Of a stretch of 64,000 bases of DNA, positions 18,506 through 26,771 are shown one piece after another. The position numbers and the translations under genes were made by a program. The notes beneath the pieces were generated by a model. It saw only the letters and a list, made by a program, of their open reading frames with translations, was not told where the DNA came from and made no database searches. Origin of the DNA: Brevibacterium epidermidis NBRC 14811 (GTDB lineage Bacteria > Actinomycetota > Actinomycetes > Actinomycetales > Brevibacteriaceae). Numbering within the stretch: the first letter of the stretch is position 1; each line of letters begins with the position of its first letter. The DNA lies in the NCBI RefSeq assembly GCF_001570805.1, contig NZ_BCSJ01000011.1:186001-250000 (forward strand), written 5' to 3'.

Positions 18506-19483
18506 ATGAAGCCATTGCCTCCAGTGCAGCCGATCAGCCTCGCCCGACATGGAATCGACCGCGACCATCTGACTAGGGGCCAGGACGGAGATCTCAGCGA
18601 GATCTGGGCCTCGGGAGCCCGAGCCGTCTTCGAATATCGCGGGACGCTCCTCGTCGCCGGCGGCGGACTCTTCCTGACAGACCGCGAACTCGTGCCGGAA
18701 GGACAGACCGAGGTCTATCTCGGCCGTGACCCGCAGGGCACCCGCTATATCGGAGTGTCCTTGGACGACGACGGTCGCAGCCACGTCGATGCACAACTGG
18801 ACGCTTCGCGAGCCCGGGACGCCTCAGATTTGCTGACTGCCCCGGGAGAGGGCATCGACAGTTCCGAACCCGTCTGGCTGCCCCTGCGTCACCTCGCCGA
18901 GGCCCTCGACGATGTGCAGGTCTCCCTGGCATGCGAGATCGTCGGCTTGGGAAACTGGCATCGCGCGCACCGATTCTCCCCGCGCACCGGCACCCCGACC
19001 ATTCCGGTCCTGGGCGGCTGGGTACGACGCGACCCGGAGACCGGAAGCGAACACTTTCCCCGTACTGATCCTGCCGTCATCGTCGTCATCGTCAACACAG
19101 ATGAGGACGGTGTCGAGCGTGTCCTCTTGGGCAACAACGCAGCTTGGGAAGCCGACCGGTATTCGCTCTTGGCCGGATTCGTCGAACCGGGGGAGACCCT
19201 CGAACACGCTGTGATCCGCGAGATCTGGGAAGAAGCTCATCTCGAAGTCACCGATCCGCAGTATCTGGGCTCCCAGCCGTGGCCGTTTCCCTGCTCGCTC
19301 ATGCTCGGCTTCTCGGCAGTCGCTCCCAGCCGCGACTTCGCCGCGGATGAGGCGGAGATCGCCTCGCTGCGCTGGTTCACCCGTGCGGAGCTGCAGGATG
19401 CCATTGCGAACGGCGAGGTGCGTGCCCCGTCGACGATCTCCATCGCCGGTCAGCTCCTGCACAGCTGGTTGGACAACGCATGA
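18506..19483 (+). CDS. nudC: NAD(+)/NADH diphosphatase NudC
   Basis: The 325-residue Nudix enzyme hydrolyses NADH/NAD+ and, in this family, removes NAD caps from RNA. The Nudix box is G224FVEPGETLEHAVIREIWEEAHLEV and the NADH-specific array is SQPWPFPCS (256-264). Between the N-terminal domain and the Nudix fold, the zinc-ribbon equivalent (WHRAHRFSPRTGTPT ... GGWVRRDPETG, about 151-180) has no cysteines, so the usual four-Cys zinc site is absent. GGAGGG precedes the ATG at 18506. The final ATGA overlaps the uvrD2 start. Confidence 0.94.
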   Translation: MKPLPPVQPISLARHGIDRDHLTRGQDGDLSEIWASGARAVFEYRGTLLVAGGGLFLTDRELVPEGQTEVYLGRDPQGTRYIGVSLDDDGRSHVDAQLDASRARDASDLLTAPGEGIDSSEPVWLPLRHLAEALDDVQVSLACEIVGLGNWHRAHRFSPRTGTPTIPVLGGWVRRDPETGSEHFPRTDPAVIVVIVNTDEDGVERVLLGNNAAWEADRYSLLAGFVEPGETLEHAVIREIWEEAHLEVTDPQYLGSQPWPFPCSLMLGFSAVAPSRDFAADEAEIASLRWFTRAELQDAIANGEVRAPSTISIAGQLLHSWLDNA

Positions 19484-21519
19484 ACGCTTCGGCCACGGCC
19501 CTGCTCGAGGCCTTGGACGAGGAACAGCGCGCTGTCGCCACCCACTTCGAATCTCCGGTGATCGTCCTCGCCGGCGCCGGAACAGGCAAGACTCGCGCCA
19601 TGACGCACCGGATCGCCTACGGAATCGTCTCTGAGGTGTTTCCTGCCAACCATGTCCTCGCACTGACCTTCACGGCGAAAGCAGCGGGGGAGATGCGTTC
19701 ACGTCTGCGCGGACTCGGAGTCCCCGCAGTTCAGGCCCGCACGTTCCACTCCGCGGCGCTGCGTCAGCTGCGCTTCTTCTGGGACCGTTTTGCGGAAGGG
19801 GACTTTCCGCGGATCATCGAGAACAAAGCGGGCATCATCGGCTCGGTCATGCAGAGCCTCGGATTGGAGACCAGTCGGGAACTGACCAGAGACGTCGCCT
19901 CGGAGATCGAGTTCGCGGCGTCGACCCTGCTGGGCGTCGAAGACTATGCGACGAAGGCCGCGGCCCGGGACCTCCCCGGTCAGCTGAGCGTCGAGGATAT
20001 GGTGCGGATCTTCGAAGCCTACGGAGAGGCGAAGACCCGAGGGCGGCTGCTCGACTTCGATGATGTGCTGCTCGTCCTGTCGGGTGTCCTGGCCGAATAT
20101 CCTGCGATTGCGGCCGAGATCCGCGAACAGTACAGGCACTTCGTCGTTGACGAGTTCCAAGACGTCTCACCGCTCCAATTCGATGTGCTCTCCCGGTGGC
20201 TGGGCCCCCGCGACAATCTCTGCGTCGTCGGTGACCCCGCCCAGACCATCTACACCTTCGCCGGAGCCGATGCGAGTCTGCTCGGTTCGCTCAGCACGTC
20301 GATGCCCGAGGCCAGAACGATCCGCTTGGTGCGCAACTACCGGTCGTCCCAGGCCATCGTGTCCACGGCGAACAACCTGCTGCGGCACACCTCGCGCACC
20401 GCGCTGACCCTGCGAACCGACAACCCGGTGGGCCAGCAGCCCCGCATGGTGGAGTATCCGACCGACGAGGCCGAGGCCACCGGAGTCGTCCAAGCCATCT
20501 CTGCCGAGATCCGGGCCGGGCGCCGTCCTCGCAACATCGCGGTTCTCTTCCGCACGAACGGACAGAGTCCGTCCTATGAGCAGGCTCTGGCCGCAGCCGG
20601 AATTCCCTATGTGCTGCGTGGTGGAGAGCGCTTCTTCGCGCGCAAAGAGGTCAAAGAAGCCGTGCTCATGCTCAAAGCCGCACGCGCGACCTCGAGCGGA
20701 CAGCCTCTGCCCGAAGCCGTGATGGAAGTCCTCGGCTCACTCGGATTCACTCGGGAGCCGCCTGCGGCCGGAGCCGGCAGACAGCGCTGGGAATCGCTCA
20801 AAGCCCTTGTCGACCTCGCCGAAGAGCATCAGCATGGTCAGGAGCTTCCCGTGCCGATGGAGGTCTTCCTCAACGATCTGTCGGATCGTGCCGAGCATCA
20901 GTTCGCCCCGGACATCGAAGGCGTCACCCTGGCGTCCTTCCACGCCGCGAAGGGCTTGGAATGGGACAGCGTGCACCTGGTGGGACTCAGCGAAGGTCTG
21001 CTGCCCATCAGCTACGCCCAGACGCCGAGAGCCATCGCCGAGGAACGTCGTCTGTTCTACGTCGCATTGACTCGTGCCGGCACAGACCTGCGAATGAGCT
21101 GGTCGCTGGCCCGATTCGATTCCAAACAGAAACCGCGGAGATCCTCCCGCTTCCTCGCCGAACTCGGGCAGTCAGGGCCGACGATGGGAGACAGTCGGAC
21201 GGCGCCGAACACTGCGACACTCAACCGCTGCCGCGGGTGTGGGAAGGCATTGGTCTCGCAGATCGATCGCGCCCTCGGGCGATGCTCGGAATGTCCTGCC
21301 GACATCGACCTCGAGCTGCTGGACCGTCTGCGCCGGTGGAGGGTGCGGGTCGGAATGGATCAGGGCCTGCCGCCGTACCTCGTGCTCACGGACACCTCGC
21401 TGTCTGTCATCGCAGAAGTCCGTCCCCGCAGCCTAGACGAACTTGCTCGAGTACCAGGGATCGGTGCGACGAAACTCGAACTCTATGGAACGAACCTACT
21501 GGGCCTGGTCGGCGACTGA
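19480..21519 (+). CDS. uvrD2: ATP-dependent DNA helicase UvrD2
   Basis: The 679-residue SF1 helicase shows LAGAGTGKTR (Lys37), TFTAKAAGEM, VVDEFQDVSPLQ, GDPAQTIYTFAGA, LASFHAAKGLEWD and YVALTRAG. The C-terminus carries the UvrD2 hallmarks: a C-x2-C-x14-C-x2-C tetracysteine module (Cys584, 587, 602, 605) and an HRDC domain (about 610-679, ELARVPGIGATKLELYG). In mycobacteria this tail is required for full helicase function. The ATG overlaps the nudC stop by ATGA. The 3' end overlaps the converging cyclodehydratase-like gene by 24 bp. Confidence 0.96.
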   Translation: MNASATALLEALDEEQRAVATHFESPVIVLAGAGTGKTRAMTHRIAYGIVSEVFPANHVLALTFTAKAAGEMRSRLRGLGVPAVQARTFHSAALRQLRFFWDRFAEGDFPRIIENKAGIIGSVMQSLGLETSRELTRDVASEIEFAASTLLGVEDYATKAAARDLPGQLSVEDMVRIFEAYGEAKTRGRLLDFDDVLLVLSGVLAEYPAIAAEIREQYRHFVVDEFQDVSPLQFDVLSRWLGPRDNLCVVGDPAQTIYTFAGADASLLGSLSTSMPEARTIRLVRNYRSSQAIVSTANNLLRHTSRTALTLRTDNPVGQQPRMVEYPTDEAEATGVVQAISAEIRAGRRPRNIAVLFRTNGQSPSYEQALAAAGIPYVLRGGERFFARKEVKEAVLMLKAARATSSGQPLPEAVMEVLGSLGFTREPPAAGAGRQRWESLKALVDLAEEHQHGQELPVPMEVFLNDLSDRAEHQFAPDIEGVTLASFHAAKGLEWDSVHLVGLSEGLLPISYAQTPRAIAEERRLFYVALTRAGTDLRMSWSLARFDSKQKPRRSSRFLAELGQSGPTMGDSRTAPNTATLNRCRGCGKALVSQIDRALGRCSECPADIDLELLDRLRRWRVRVGMDQGLPPYLVLTDTSLSVIAEVRPRSLDELARVPGIGATKLELYGTNLLGLVGD

Positions 21520-22398
21520 CCCGAAATCGGGGACCGGGGTGCGACATTGGCACCGGTCATGGAAGACCAGCCCGGTGTCGGCGACCTCTCCCGCATCCAA
21601 GGTGACCACGCGACGGACCGGTGCCGTCTGGGGCCGCAGCAGCGCCTGACGAAGTATTTGGACGACATGCGCCGCCCCGAGGATCCGCGCGGCCGGGTCG
21701 CTCAGACTTTCGCGCTCCGGCAGAGCGCGCAGACGCGGATGCTGATCGAGCCAGCCGGCATCACTGTCCTTCCTGTGCAGGCAGGCGCAGACAGAGCATG
21801 GTGTCGAACCGGGACGGATGAGTCCAGTGATCTCCACTGCCTGCTCGCCGAGGACGACCTGGCAGTGATCGACCTCGCGATCGCTGAGCCACATGGCGGA
21901 ATTCAGATCCGGAACCAGATGTGAACTCGTGACCACCACCGGAGCCGCCATAAGGTCGAGCTCCTCGACACGGTGGGCCGCGGCAACGGCGAATCCGAGG
22001 GCGGCCAGCTGCGCCTCGACGTGGGAACGCAGCGGACCGGTGACCAGCACCGGACGTGCTCCGAGGACCTGTGACACGCGATCCGGCGACAGATTGAAGA
22101 TGCGCGCAGCGGCAAAGACCGGTGATCCCTTCGGCACGGTGCCGCTGTCCGCGTCGTCGGGAACGAGCACACTCGCCTCGCCGAGGAGGGTGATGAGGGA
22201 GCTGGCCCTGCTGAGATCGACCCCGAGCTCCTGCGCACGCGCATAGAACTGGGCCGAGCCGATGCCGAGGCGAAGATCCTCGATGAGGCTGGCATCGCCC
22301 GGCAGCAGGCCATCGATGAGCACAGGATCATCGGCACCGAACTGGATGCATGAGGACGATCGCCATGTAATCGGAACACTCGGAAAGATCCTGAACAT
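21496..22398 (-). CDS. TOMM cyclodehydratase / E1-like (ThiF-related) protein
   Basis: The 300-residue protein resembles the leader-binding, E1-like half of TOMM (thiazole/oxazole-modified microcin) cyclodehydratases, annotated in many actinobacteria at this locus near uvrD2. Visible features are an N-terminal winged-helix-like region (about 25-85), a Rossmann-like stretch (RPVLVTGPLRSHVEAQLAALGF, starting near 115), and a structural zinc site made of CSVC (201-204) plus Cys206 and a C-terminal CQC. The ATP-binding Gly-rich loop of true E1 enzymes is weak. No YcaO partner or precursor peptide is nearby, so classical bacteriocin synthesis is unlikely; it may be a conserved housekeeping derivative. 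AAGGGG precedes the ATG by 5 nt. Confidence 0.72.
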   Translation of the reverse strand: MFRIFPSVPITWRSSSCIQFGADDPVLIDGLLPGDASLIEDLRLGIGSAQFYARAQELGVDLSRASSLITLLGEASVLVPDDADSGTVPKGSPVFAAARIFNLSPDRVSQVLGARPVLVTGPLRSHVEAQLAALGFAVAAAHRVEELDLMAAPVVVTSSHLVPDLNSAMWLSDREVDHCQVVLGEQAVEITGLIRPGSTPCSVCACLHRKDSDAGWLDQHPRLRALPERESLSDPAARILGAAHVVQILRQALLRPQTAPVRRVVTLDAGEVADTGLVFHDRCQCRTPVPDFGSVADQAQ

Positions 22399-22477
22399 CT
22401 CGGCCCCTTCGCCTCAGCATCGTGGAGACTTCCACGGTAGTGAACGAACGGTGGAATGGCTACGGCAGGGGACAGGC

Positions 22478-22761
22478 TGTGGATAACCCTGTGGATAAAC
22501 GGCTGAGGACAGGCCGGAAACCGTGTTCCGACATGCCCTCAGCCGCATAACGCCCCAGGCGCTCGCGAGGACTCGTGCGGCTTCCCCTTCCGCACGCATC
22601 CTCGGGTTTTCCGGGGTCAAGCATAGAACTTATTCCGCAAAAGCCTCCGCGTCAATGCGCCGTCATGCACAGACACGTCAACAGCTTGTGGATAACCTGT
22701 GGGAATCGCCGTGGAGACTGTGGAGGAAAGGTGCCTTGAGTGCCGATGGGGCTGTTGATAA
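22478..22761. other. cluster of DnaA boxes in gene-free interval
   Basis: Three perfect DnaA boxes (TGTGGATAA, reverse complement TTATCCACA) lie at 22478-22486, 22490-22498 and 22687-22695. A one-mismatch box (TGTTGATAA) lies at 22753-22761. All share one orientation, and the first two are 12 bp apart start to start, close to a helical turn. The surrounding interval 22399-22955 has no convincing gene. There is no dnaA, dnaN, gyrB or rpmH nearby, so it is not the usual oriC. A DnaA titration or reactivation locus, or DnaA-dependent promoter control, is possible. Confidence 0.55.
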
Positions 22762-22943
22762 ACCGGCCCACGATCGGGTCAGCTCCCGTTCTGACTGGAA
22801 CCGGATCGCCGAGGCGGCTGTGGACGGGAAATTCGATCCCCATTTTTTCGTCGGACTCAGGAAACTCACAAACTTCAGAGCCGGAAGTGTACTCGTCTCC
22901 GGAACCATTCCAGTGACGCTGTCACCGTGTCAGTGCCGTTCCC

Positions 22944-22949
22944 TATGAT
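22944..22949 (+). promoter_or_regulatory. -10 element TATGAT for leaderless metallopeptidase transcript
   Basis: TATGAT, then 6 nt (GGTCCG), then the GTG at 22956. This is a near-consensus hexamer at exactly the leaderless distance. Confidence 0.7.
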
Positions 22950-22955
22950 GGTCCG

Positions 22956-23507
22956 GTGAGCAGAGCACAGCGGTGGAGTGAAGAAGAGGTGCTTCGGGCG
23001 ATCGCCCGTGGTGAGATCGAAGTGCGCCGATCGGCACGGCGGAAGAAGACCGTCGCCGTCTCGAAGGAGATCGAGACCTACGTGCTGCGCACACCTGTGC
23101 GCTACAGCGTCGAGCACAACATCCGATCGCTGACGGACCTGTTCAATCGCCTCTCCGCCCGTGATCATTCCTCGGATGTCGACCTCGTCGAACTGGCTGA
23201 TGAGATGAGCCGACGGTACTTCGGCGGGAGGCTGCGGCCGGCGTCGATCCGCTGGGTGACGAATCAGAATGTCAGCAGATGGGCGTCAACGACGACGTCG
23301 ACGGGTGATATCCGTGTCTCCCATCGCCTGCAGTCCGTGCCCCGCTGGGTGTTGGAGACTGTGGTGGTCCATGAGCTCGTCCACCTCCAGATCGGCCCCC
23401 ATTCGAAGGAATTCCATGAACTGGCGGATCGTCATCCGCGGCAGTCGGATGCCAAGCTCTACCTTGAGGGATTCAGCGATGGAGAGCGTTTCAGTCGTGG
23501 GAACTGA
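22956..23507 (+). CDS. YgjP-like (DUF45) zinc metallopeptidase
   Basis: The 183-residue protein carries the HELVHLQIGPHSKEF zinc motif (HExxH plus a third ligand further on) preceded by RWVLETVV, as in the YgjP/SprT-like WLM group of M48-type metallopeptidases. The N-terminus is basic (VRRSARRKKTVAVSKEIET). No membrane segment is present, so it is a soluble cytoplasmic enzyme with unknown substrate. The GTG start is fixed by the leaderless promoter TATGAT-N6-GTG. Its 3' end overlaps the converging Nudix gene by 17 bp. Confidence 0.88.
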   Translation: MSRAQRWSEEEVLRAIARGEIEVRRSARRKKTVAVSKEIETYVLRTPVRYSVEHNIRSLTDLFNRLSARDHSSDVDLVELADEMSRRYFGGRLRPASIRWVTNQNVSRWASTTTSTGDIRVSHRLQSVPRWVLETVVVHELVHLQIGPHSKEFHELADRHPRQSDAKLYLEGFSDGERFSRGN

Positions 23508-24045
23508 GAGCCGCCACAGCCGACCGGTAGAGGCTGGGAAGGCGGCTCGGCAGATCGGGCATGAGGTCATCGGGCAGCCGGTCCAAGGGAAACCAGGCGA
23601 CGTCGAAGGACTCGTCCGATACGTGCGGTGAATCGTCTGTCGATGCCTGGGCGGCGAAGACGACGTCGAAATGTCGGGTGCAGGTCCCGAACGCCGCTGA
23701 CAGATCGTGCACATGGAGATCGATGGGATCGTCCGTCATGCGGGTGAGCGGACGCAGACCGCTTTCCTCTTCTGCCTCTCTGCGCGCAGCGCCGCGGAGA
23801 GAGACGTCGGCAGGTTCGAGGTGTCCGCCGAACTGACCCCACAGCCCGGCCTTCCGGTGGTGGTTGAGCAGAACCGCCTCGGCGGCCGGGTCGATGACCA
23901 AGCAGCTGGCAGTCACGTGGTGCGCACCACCGGAGCGGCTCAGGGAATCGCCGCCCTGCCGGTCGAAGAGCTCTGCGAATGACGCGGAGAAGGAGTTCTG
24001 CGGTCCGCGCTCGACTTCCTTCCGGGCGGTATCGAGTTCGATCAT
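23491..24045 (-). CDS. Nudix hydrolase
   Basis: The 184-residue protein contains a complete Nudix box (GHLEPADVSLRGAARREAEEESGL, about 94-117), preceded by HHRKAGLWGQFGG. The substrate is a nucleoside diphosphate derivative of unknown identity. The start ATG directly abuts the TGA of the upstream metalloprotease homologue (TGAATG), so the two are cotranscribed and probably translationally coupled. Confidence 0.9.
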   Translation of the reverse strand: MIELDTARKEVERGPQNSFSASFAELFDRQGGDSLSRSGGAHHVTASCLVIDPAAEAVLLNHHRKAGLWGQFGGHLEPADVSLRGAARREAEEESGLRPLTRMTDDPIDLHVHDLSAAFGTCTRHFDVVFAAQASTDDSPHVSDESFDVAWFPLDRLPDDLMPDLPSRLPSLYRSAVAALSSHD

Positions 24046-25461
24046 TCAGCGATCGTCGGAGCTGTCGTCGGTCGACTCGGTGTCATCGGATGCCGAATCC
24101 TCGGAACCGTCGGTCGACTCGGCATCGCTGCCGCCGGCTCCGTCCAGGCCCTCGGCGAGGATGCGCGACAGCGCCTCATCGATGCTCGACTCGTTGGTCC
24201 ATTCGGCCTGACGACGCTCGGAATATCCCAGGGGGTCATCGAGATCCTGCGTGGTCGGCAGCAGATCCGGGTGAGAGAACACTTGGTCGCGAGCTTCGGC
24301 CCCGCCTTGCGTCTCCAGGTAGCCGAACAGTGCGGCCGCATCACGGAGGCGACGGGGGTTGAACTGGAGGCCGACGAGTGTGGAGAACGTCTTCTCCGCA
24401 GGTCCCGCGGTCGCCCGGCGACGGCGCAGAGCCTCACGGATCTGATCACGGCCGGGCAGGTGCTTGCAGGCCTCATAGACGACGACGTCGACCCATCCGG
24501 CGATGACGGCGAGGAGGTTCTCCAGTGACGTCAGGGCCTTCTTCTGGTCGTCGGTCGTCGGCGGATTGAACAGTCCCTGTCGGATATTGTCGCTGAGGTC
24601 GGAGATGTTCGAGGGATCGATGTTCGACGCCATGTCCTCGATCTGCGAGGTATCGACCTTCAGGCCCTGCGCATAGCGGGTCAGGGCCGTCTCAACCTGG
24701 GCGCTCAGCCACGGGGCGCGTTCGAACAGCGCGAGGTGGGCGAGCTCCTGAGCCGCGAGGTAGATGCGGACCTCGGAGACGTCGACGTCGATTTCGGAGG
24801 CGAAGGTTTCGACATTCTGCTCGACGACCACCGCAGTGTCGTGGGGGAGCAGGGGCAGTCCCACCTCGGTGCCGGTGAGGACGCTTTCGGACAGTGCACC
24901 GACGGCCTGTCCGATCTGCATGGCGAACATCGAATCGCTCATCGACCCGAACATCGACGAAGCACCCGCAAGGATGCCCTTCATCTCGGCCGGAACCTGG
25001 GACTCGAGCGTATCGGTCAGGGCCGAGGACATGTTCTCCTTGATGGGCAGCACGAATTTCTGCCACCCGGGCATCGTCTCCTTGACCCAGTCGGCCCGGC
25101 GCAGAGGACGAGTGTTGCGGTTGGCGACGGAGAAGTCAGTGGCTTCGGCGAGCCAGAGCTCGGCCAGGCGGAACGCATCGGTCGTAGCGCGCTCAGCGTC
25201 CTCGGACACCGAAGGATCGGGAGTCGGCACAGCCTTCTGCGCGATCGACACTGCCTGGGCCTGCGGATCGGCACCCTGGCCGAAGAGTCCCTGCATCTGA
25301 CTCATGATCGTGGACATCATCGCCGGATCGATCGGGAAGCCCTGCGGCATGCCCGAGCTGTTCTTGTCGTCTCCCTGACCGGATCCGGGACCATTGGCTC
25401 CGAAGAGCATTCCGAAGATCTGCTCGAACGGATTCTGCTCGTTGTTGTTGTCATCGGTCAT
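24046..25461 (-). CDS. zinc-dependent metalloprotease family (DUF2342) protein
   Basis: The 471-residue protein matches the actinobacterial DUF2342 family (Rv3195-type). The predicted metal motif reads QELAH (238-242) followed by LALFERAPWL; the first His of a canonical HExxH is replaced by Gln, a position I recall as variable (often Arg) in this family, so protease activity is unproven. The N-terminus is Gly/Asn/Gln-rich with PFEQIFGMLFGANGPG; the C-terminus is an acidic Ser/Asp tail. It is divergent from the PDZ-Lon protease gene across 170 bp, the same arrangement as in mycobacteria, and is followed without a gap by the Nudix gene. Confidence 0.85.
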   Translation of the reverse strand: MTDDNNNEQNPFEQIFGMLFGANGPGSGQGDDKNSSGMPQGFPIDPAMMSTIMSQMQGLFGQGADPQAQAVSIAQKAVPTPDPSVSEDAERATTDAFRLAELWLAEATDFSVANRNTRPLRRADWVKETMPGWQKFVLPIKENMSSALTDTLESQVPAEMKGILAGASSMFGSMSDSMFAMQIGQAVGALSESVLTGTEVGLPLLPHDTAVVVEQNVETFASEIDVDVSEVRIYLAAQELAHLALFERAPWLSAQVETALTRYAQGLKVDTSQIEDMASNIDPSNISDLSDNIRQGLFNPPTTDDQKKALTSLENLLAVIAGWVDVVVYEACKHLPGRDQIREALRRRRATAGPAEKTFSTLVGLQFNPRRLRDAAALFGYLETQGGAEARDQVFSHPDLLPTTQDLDDPLGYSERRQAEWTNESSIDEALSRILAEGLDGAGGSDAESTDGSEDSASDDTESTDDSSDDR

Positions 25462-25631
25462 TGTTCTACAGCCCCCAAGAATCGGTTTGACTCAACGTTA
25501 ACGGTTCCGAATGTGCGAAGCTTCCCAATTCCGGGAGGTTTCGCAGGATGTTCGCACCGGGCGAAAGGAGTCTGTGAAACGGACGCTGAGGTTTCAACTA
25601 GACTGGTAGGGCGGTGCAGCGAAAGGACTAC

Positions 25632-26771
25632 ATGACAGACAACGCCCCTCGGGCCGTGCCGGCGTCACCGGCTCCGACACGCGGCACCAAGCGACGACGG
25701 ACTCCACGTCTGGCCACGACTTCGGGCGTTCTCACTTACGTCTTCATCGCTTTGGCCGTGCTTCTGCCGGTTCCGTACATGCTTCAGCTGCCGGGACCGG
25801 TTTTCAACACCCTCGGTGACTACCAGGGCGACCCGATGATCAGCGTCTCGGGAGCCAAGACCTATCCGACCGCAGGACGCATCGACATGCTCACCGTCGC
25901 CGTCAGCGGCGGACCCGGTCGCGACATCTATGCCTCGCAGGCGCTCGGCGCACTCATCAACGGTCAACAGACCGTTGTTCCCTCAGAGGCGTACTACCCG
26001 TTGGACACCACTCGTGAGGACGTGACCGAATCGAATGCGGTCGAGATGTCCTCGAGCCAGGACGTCGCCATTGCGGCTGCCATGGGCCAGATGGACAAGT
26101 CCTATTCCGTGCATCTGTCGGTCGACGAAGTCGTCGCCGACGCTCCGGCGCAGGGCAAGCTGCGCAAGGGCGACCGACTCATGTCGGTCAACGGAAAGAA
26201 GCTGGATTCCGATCCGCAGGCCGCGCAGATCATGAGCAAGACCGTTCAGGAGTCCGACTCCGTCGAGGTCGGTATCGAACGCGACGGCAAGAAGAAGACG
26301 ATCACCCTGACTCCCGCGGAGGTCGACGACCGCAAGGCGATCGGCATCACGATGAAGCAGGACTTCGAATTCCCCGTCGACGTGAAGTTCAACGTCGACG
26401 GCGTCGGCGGCCCCTCGGCGGGGACGATGTTCGCTCTGGCTATCATCGATGAGCTCACCCCCGGAGCGATGACCGGCGGCAAGCATGTGGCCGGCACCGG
26501 GGAGATCACCCCTGACGGAACGGTCGGCCCGATCGGCGGTGCCCGCCAGAAGGTGGCTGCCGCCACTGAGAAGGGAGCAACGCTGTTCCTTTCGCCCGCC
26601 GACAACTGTGCGGAGGTCATCGCCGCCGCAGACCAATCCAAGATCACGGTGGCACGCATCGACACTCTCGATGACGCGCAGACCACTGTGGAGCAGTACG
26701 CCGCCGGCAACACTTCGGACCTTCCGAAGTGTCCTGCCGATGGTGCCGACAACAATGAGAAAGGGCAGTAG
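25632..26771 (+). CDS. PDZ domain-containing Lon-like serine protease (YlbL type)
   Basis: The 379-residue membrane-anchored protease has a single N-terminal transmembrane helix (about 33-54, GVLTYVFIALAVLLPVPYML), an extracytoplasmic PDZ domain (about 160-235) and a C-terminal Lon proteolytic domain. The catalytic dyad is Ser262 in GVGGPSAGTM and Lys307 in GGARQKVAAA. An in-frame GTG lies at 25614, but GAAAGGA sits 5 nt before the ATG at 25632, so that is used. A TAGACT at about 25600 may be its -10 element. The stop codon overlaps the next gene's GTG by one base. Confidence 0.94.
   Translation: MTDNAPRAVPASPAPTRGTKRRRTPRLATTSGVLTYVFIALAVLLPVPYMLQLPGPVFNTLGDYQGDPMISVSGAKTYPTAGRIDMLTVAVSGGPGRDIYASQALGALINGQQTVVPSEAYYPLDTTREDVTESNAVEMSSSQDVAIAAAMGQMDKSYSVHLSVDEVVADAPAQGKLRKGDRLMSVNGKKLDSDPQAAQIMSKTVQESDSVEVGIERDGKKKTITLTPAEVDDRKAIGITMKQDFEFPVDVKFNVDGVGGPSAGTMFALAIIDELTPGAMTGGKHVAGTGEITPDGTVGPIGGARQKVAAATEKGATLFLSPADNCAEVIAAADQSKITVARIDTLDDAQTTVEQYAAGNTSDLPKCPADGADNNEKGQ

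Noticed and set aside
22523-22948. A 141-codon plus-strand open frame covering part of the DnaA-box interval, in the area where whiB7 can occur in mycobacteria.
   Set aside because: It lacks the high third-position GC of real genes here, has no WhiB cysteine pattern or recognisable domain, and contains the DnaA boxes.
21496-24045. A possible bacteriocin/RiPP cluster around the cyclodehydratase-like gene.
   Set aside because: No YcaO, protease-exporter pair or precursor peptide is present, and the neighbours match conserved housekeeping order.
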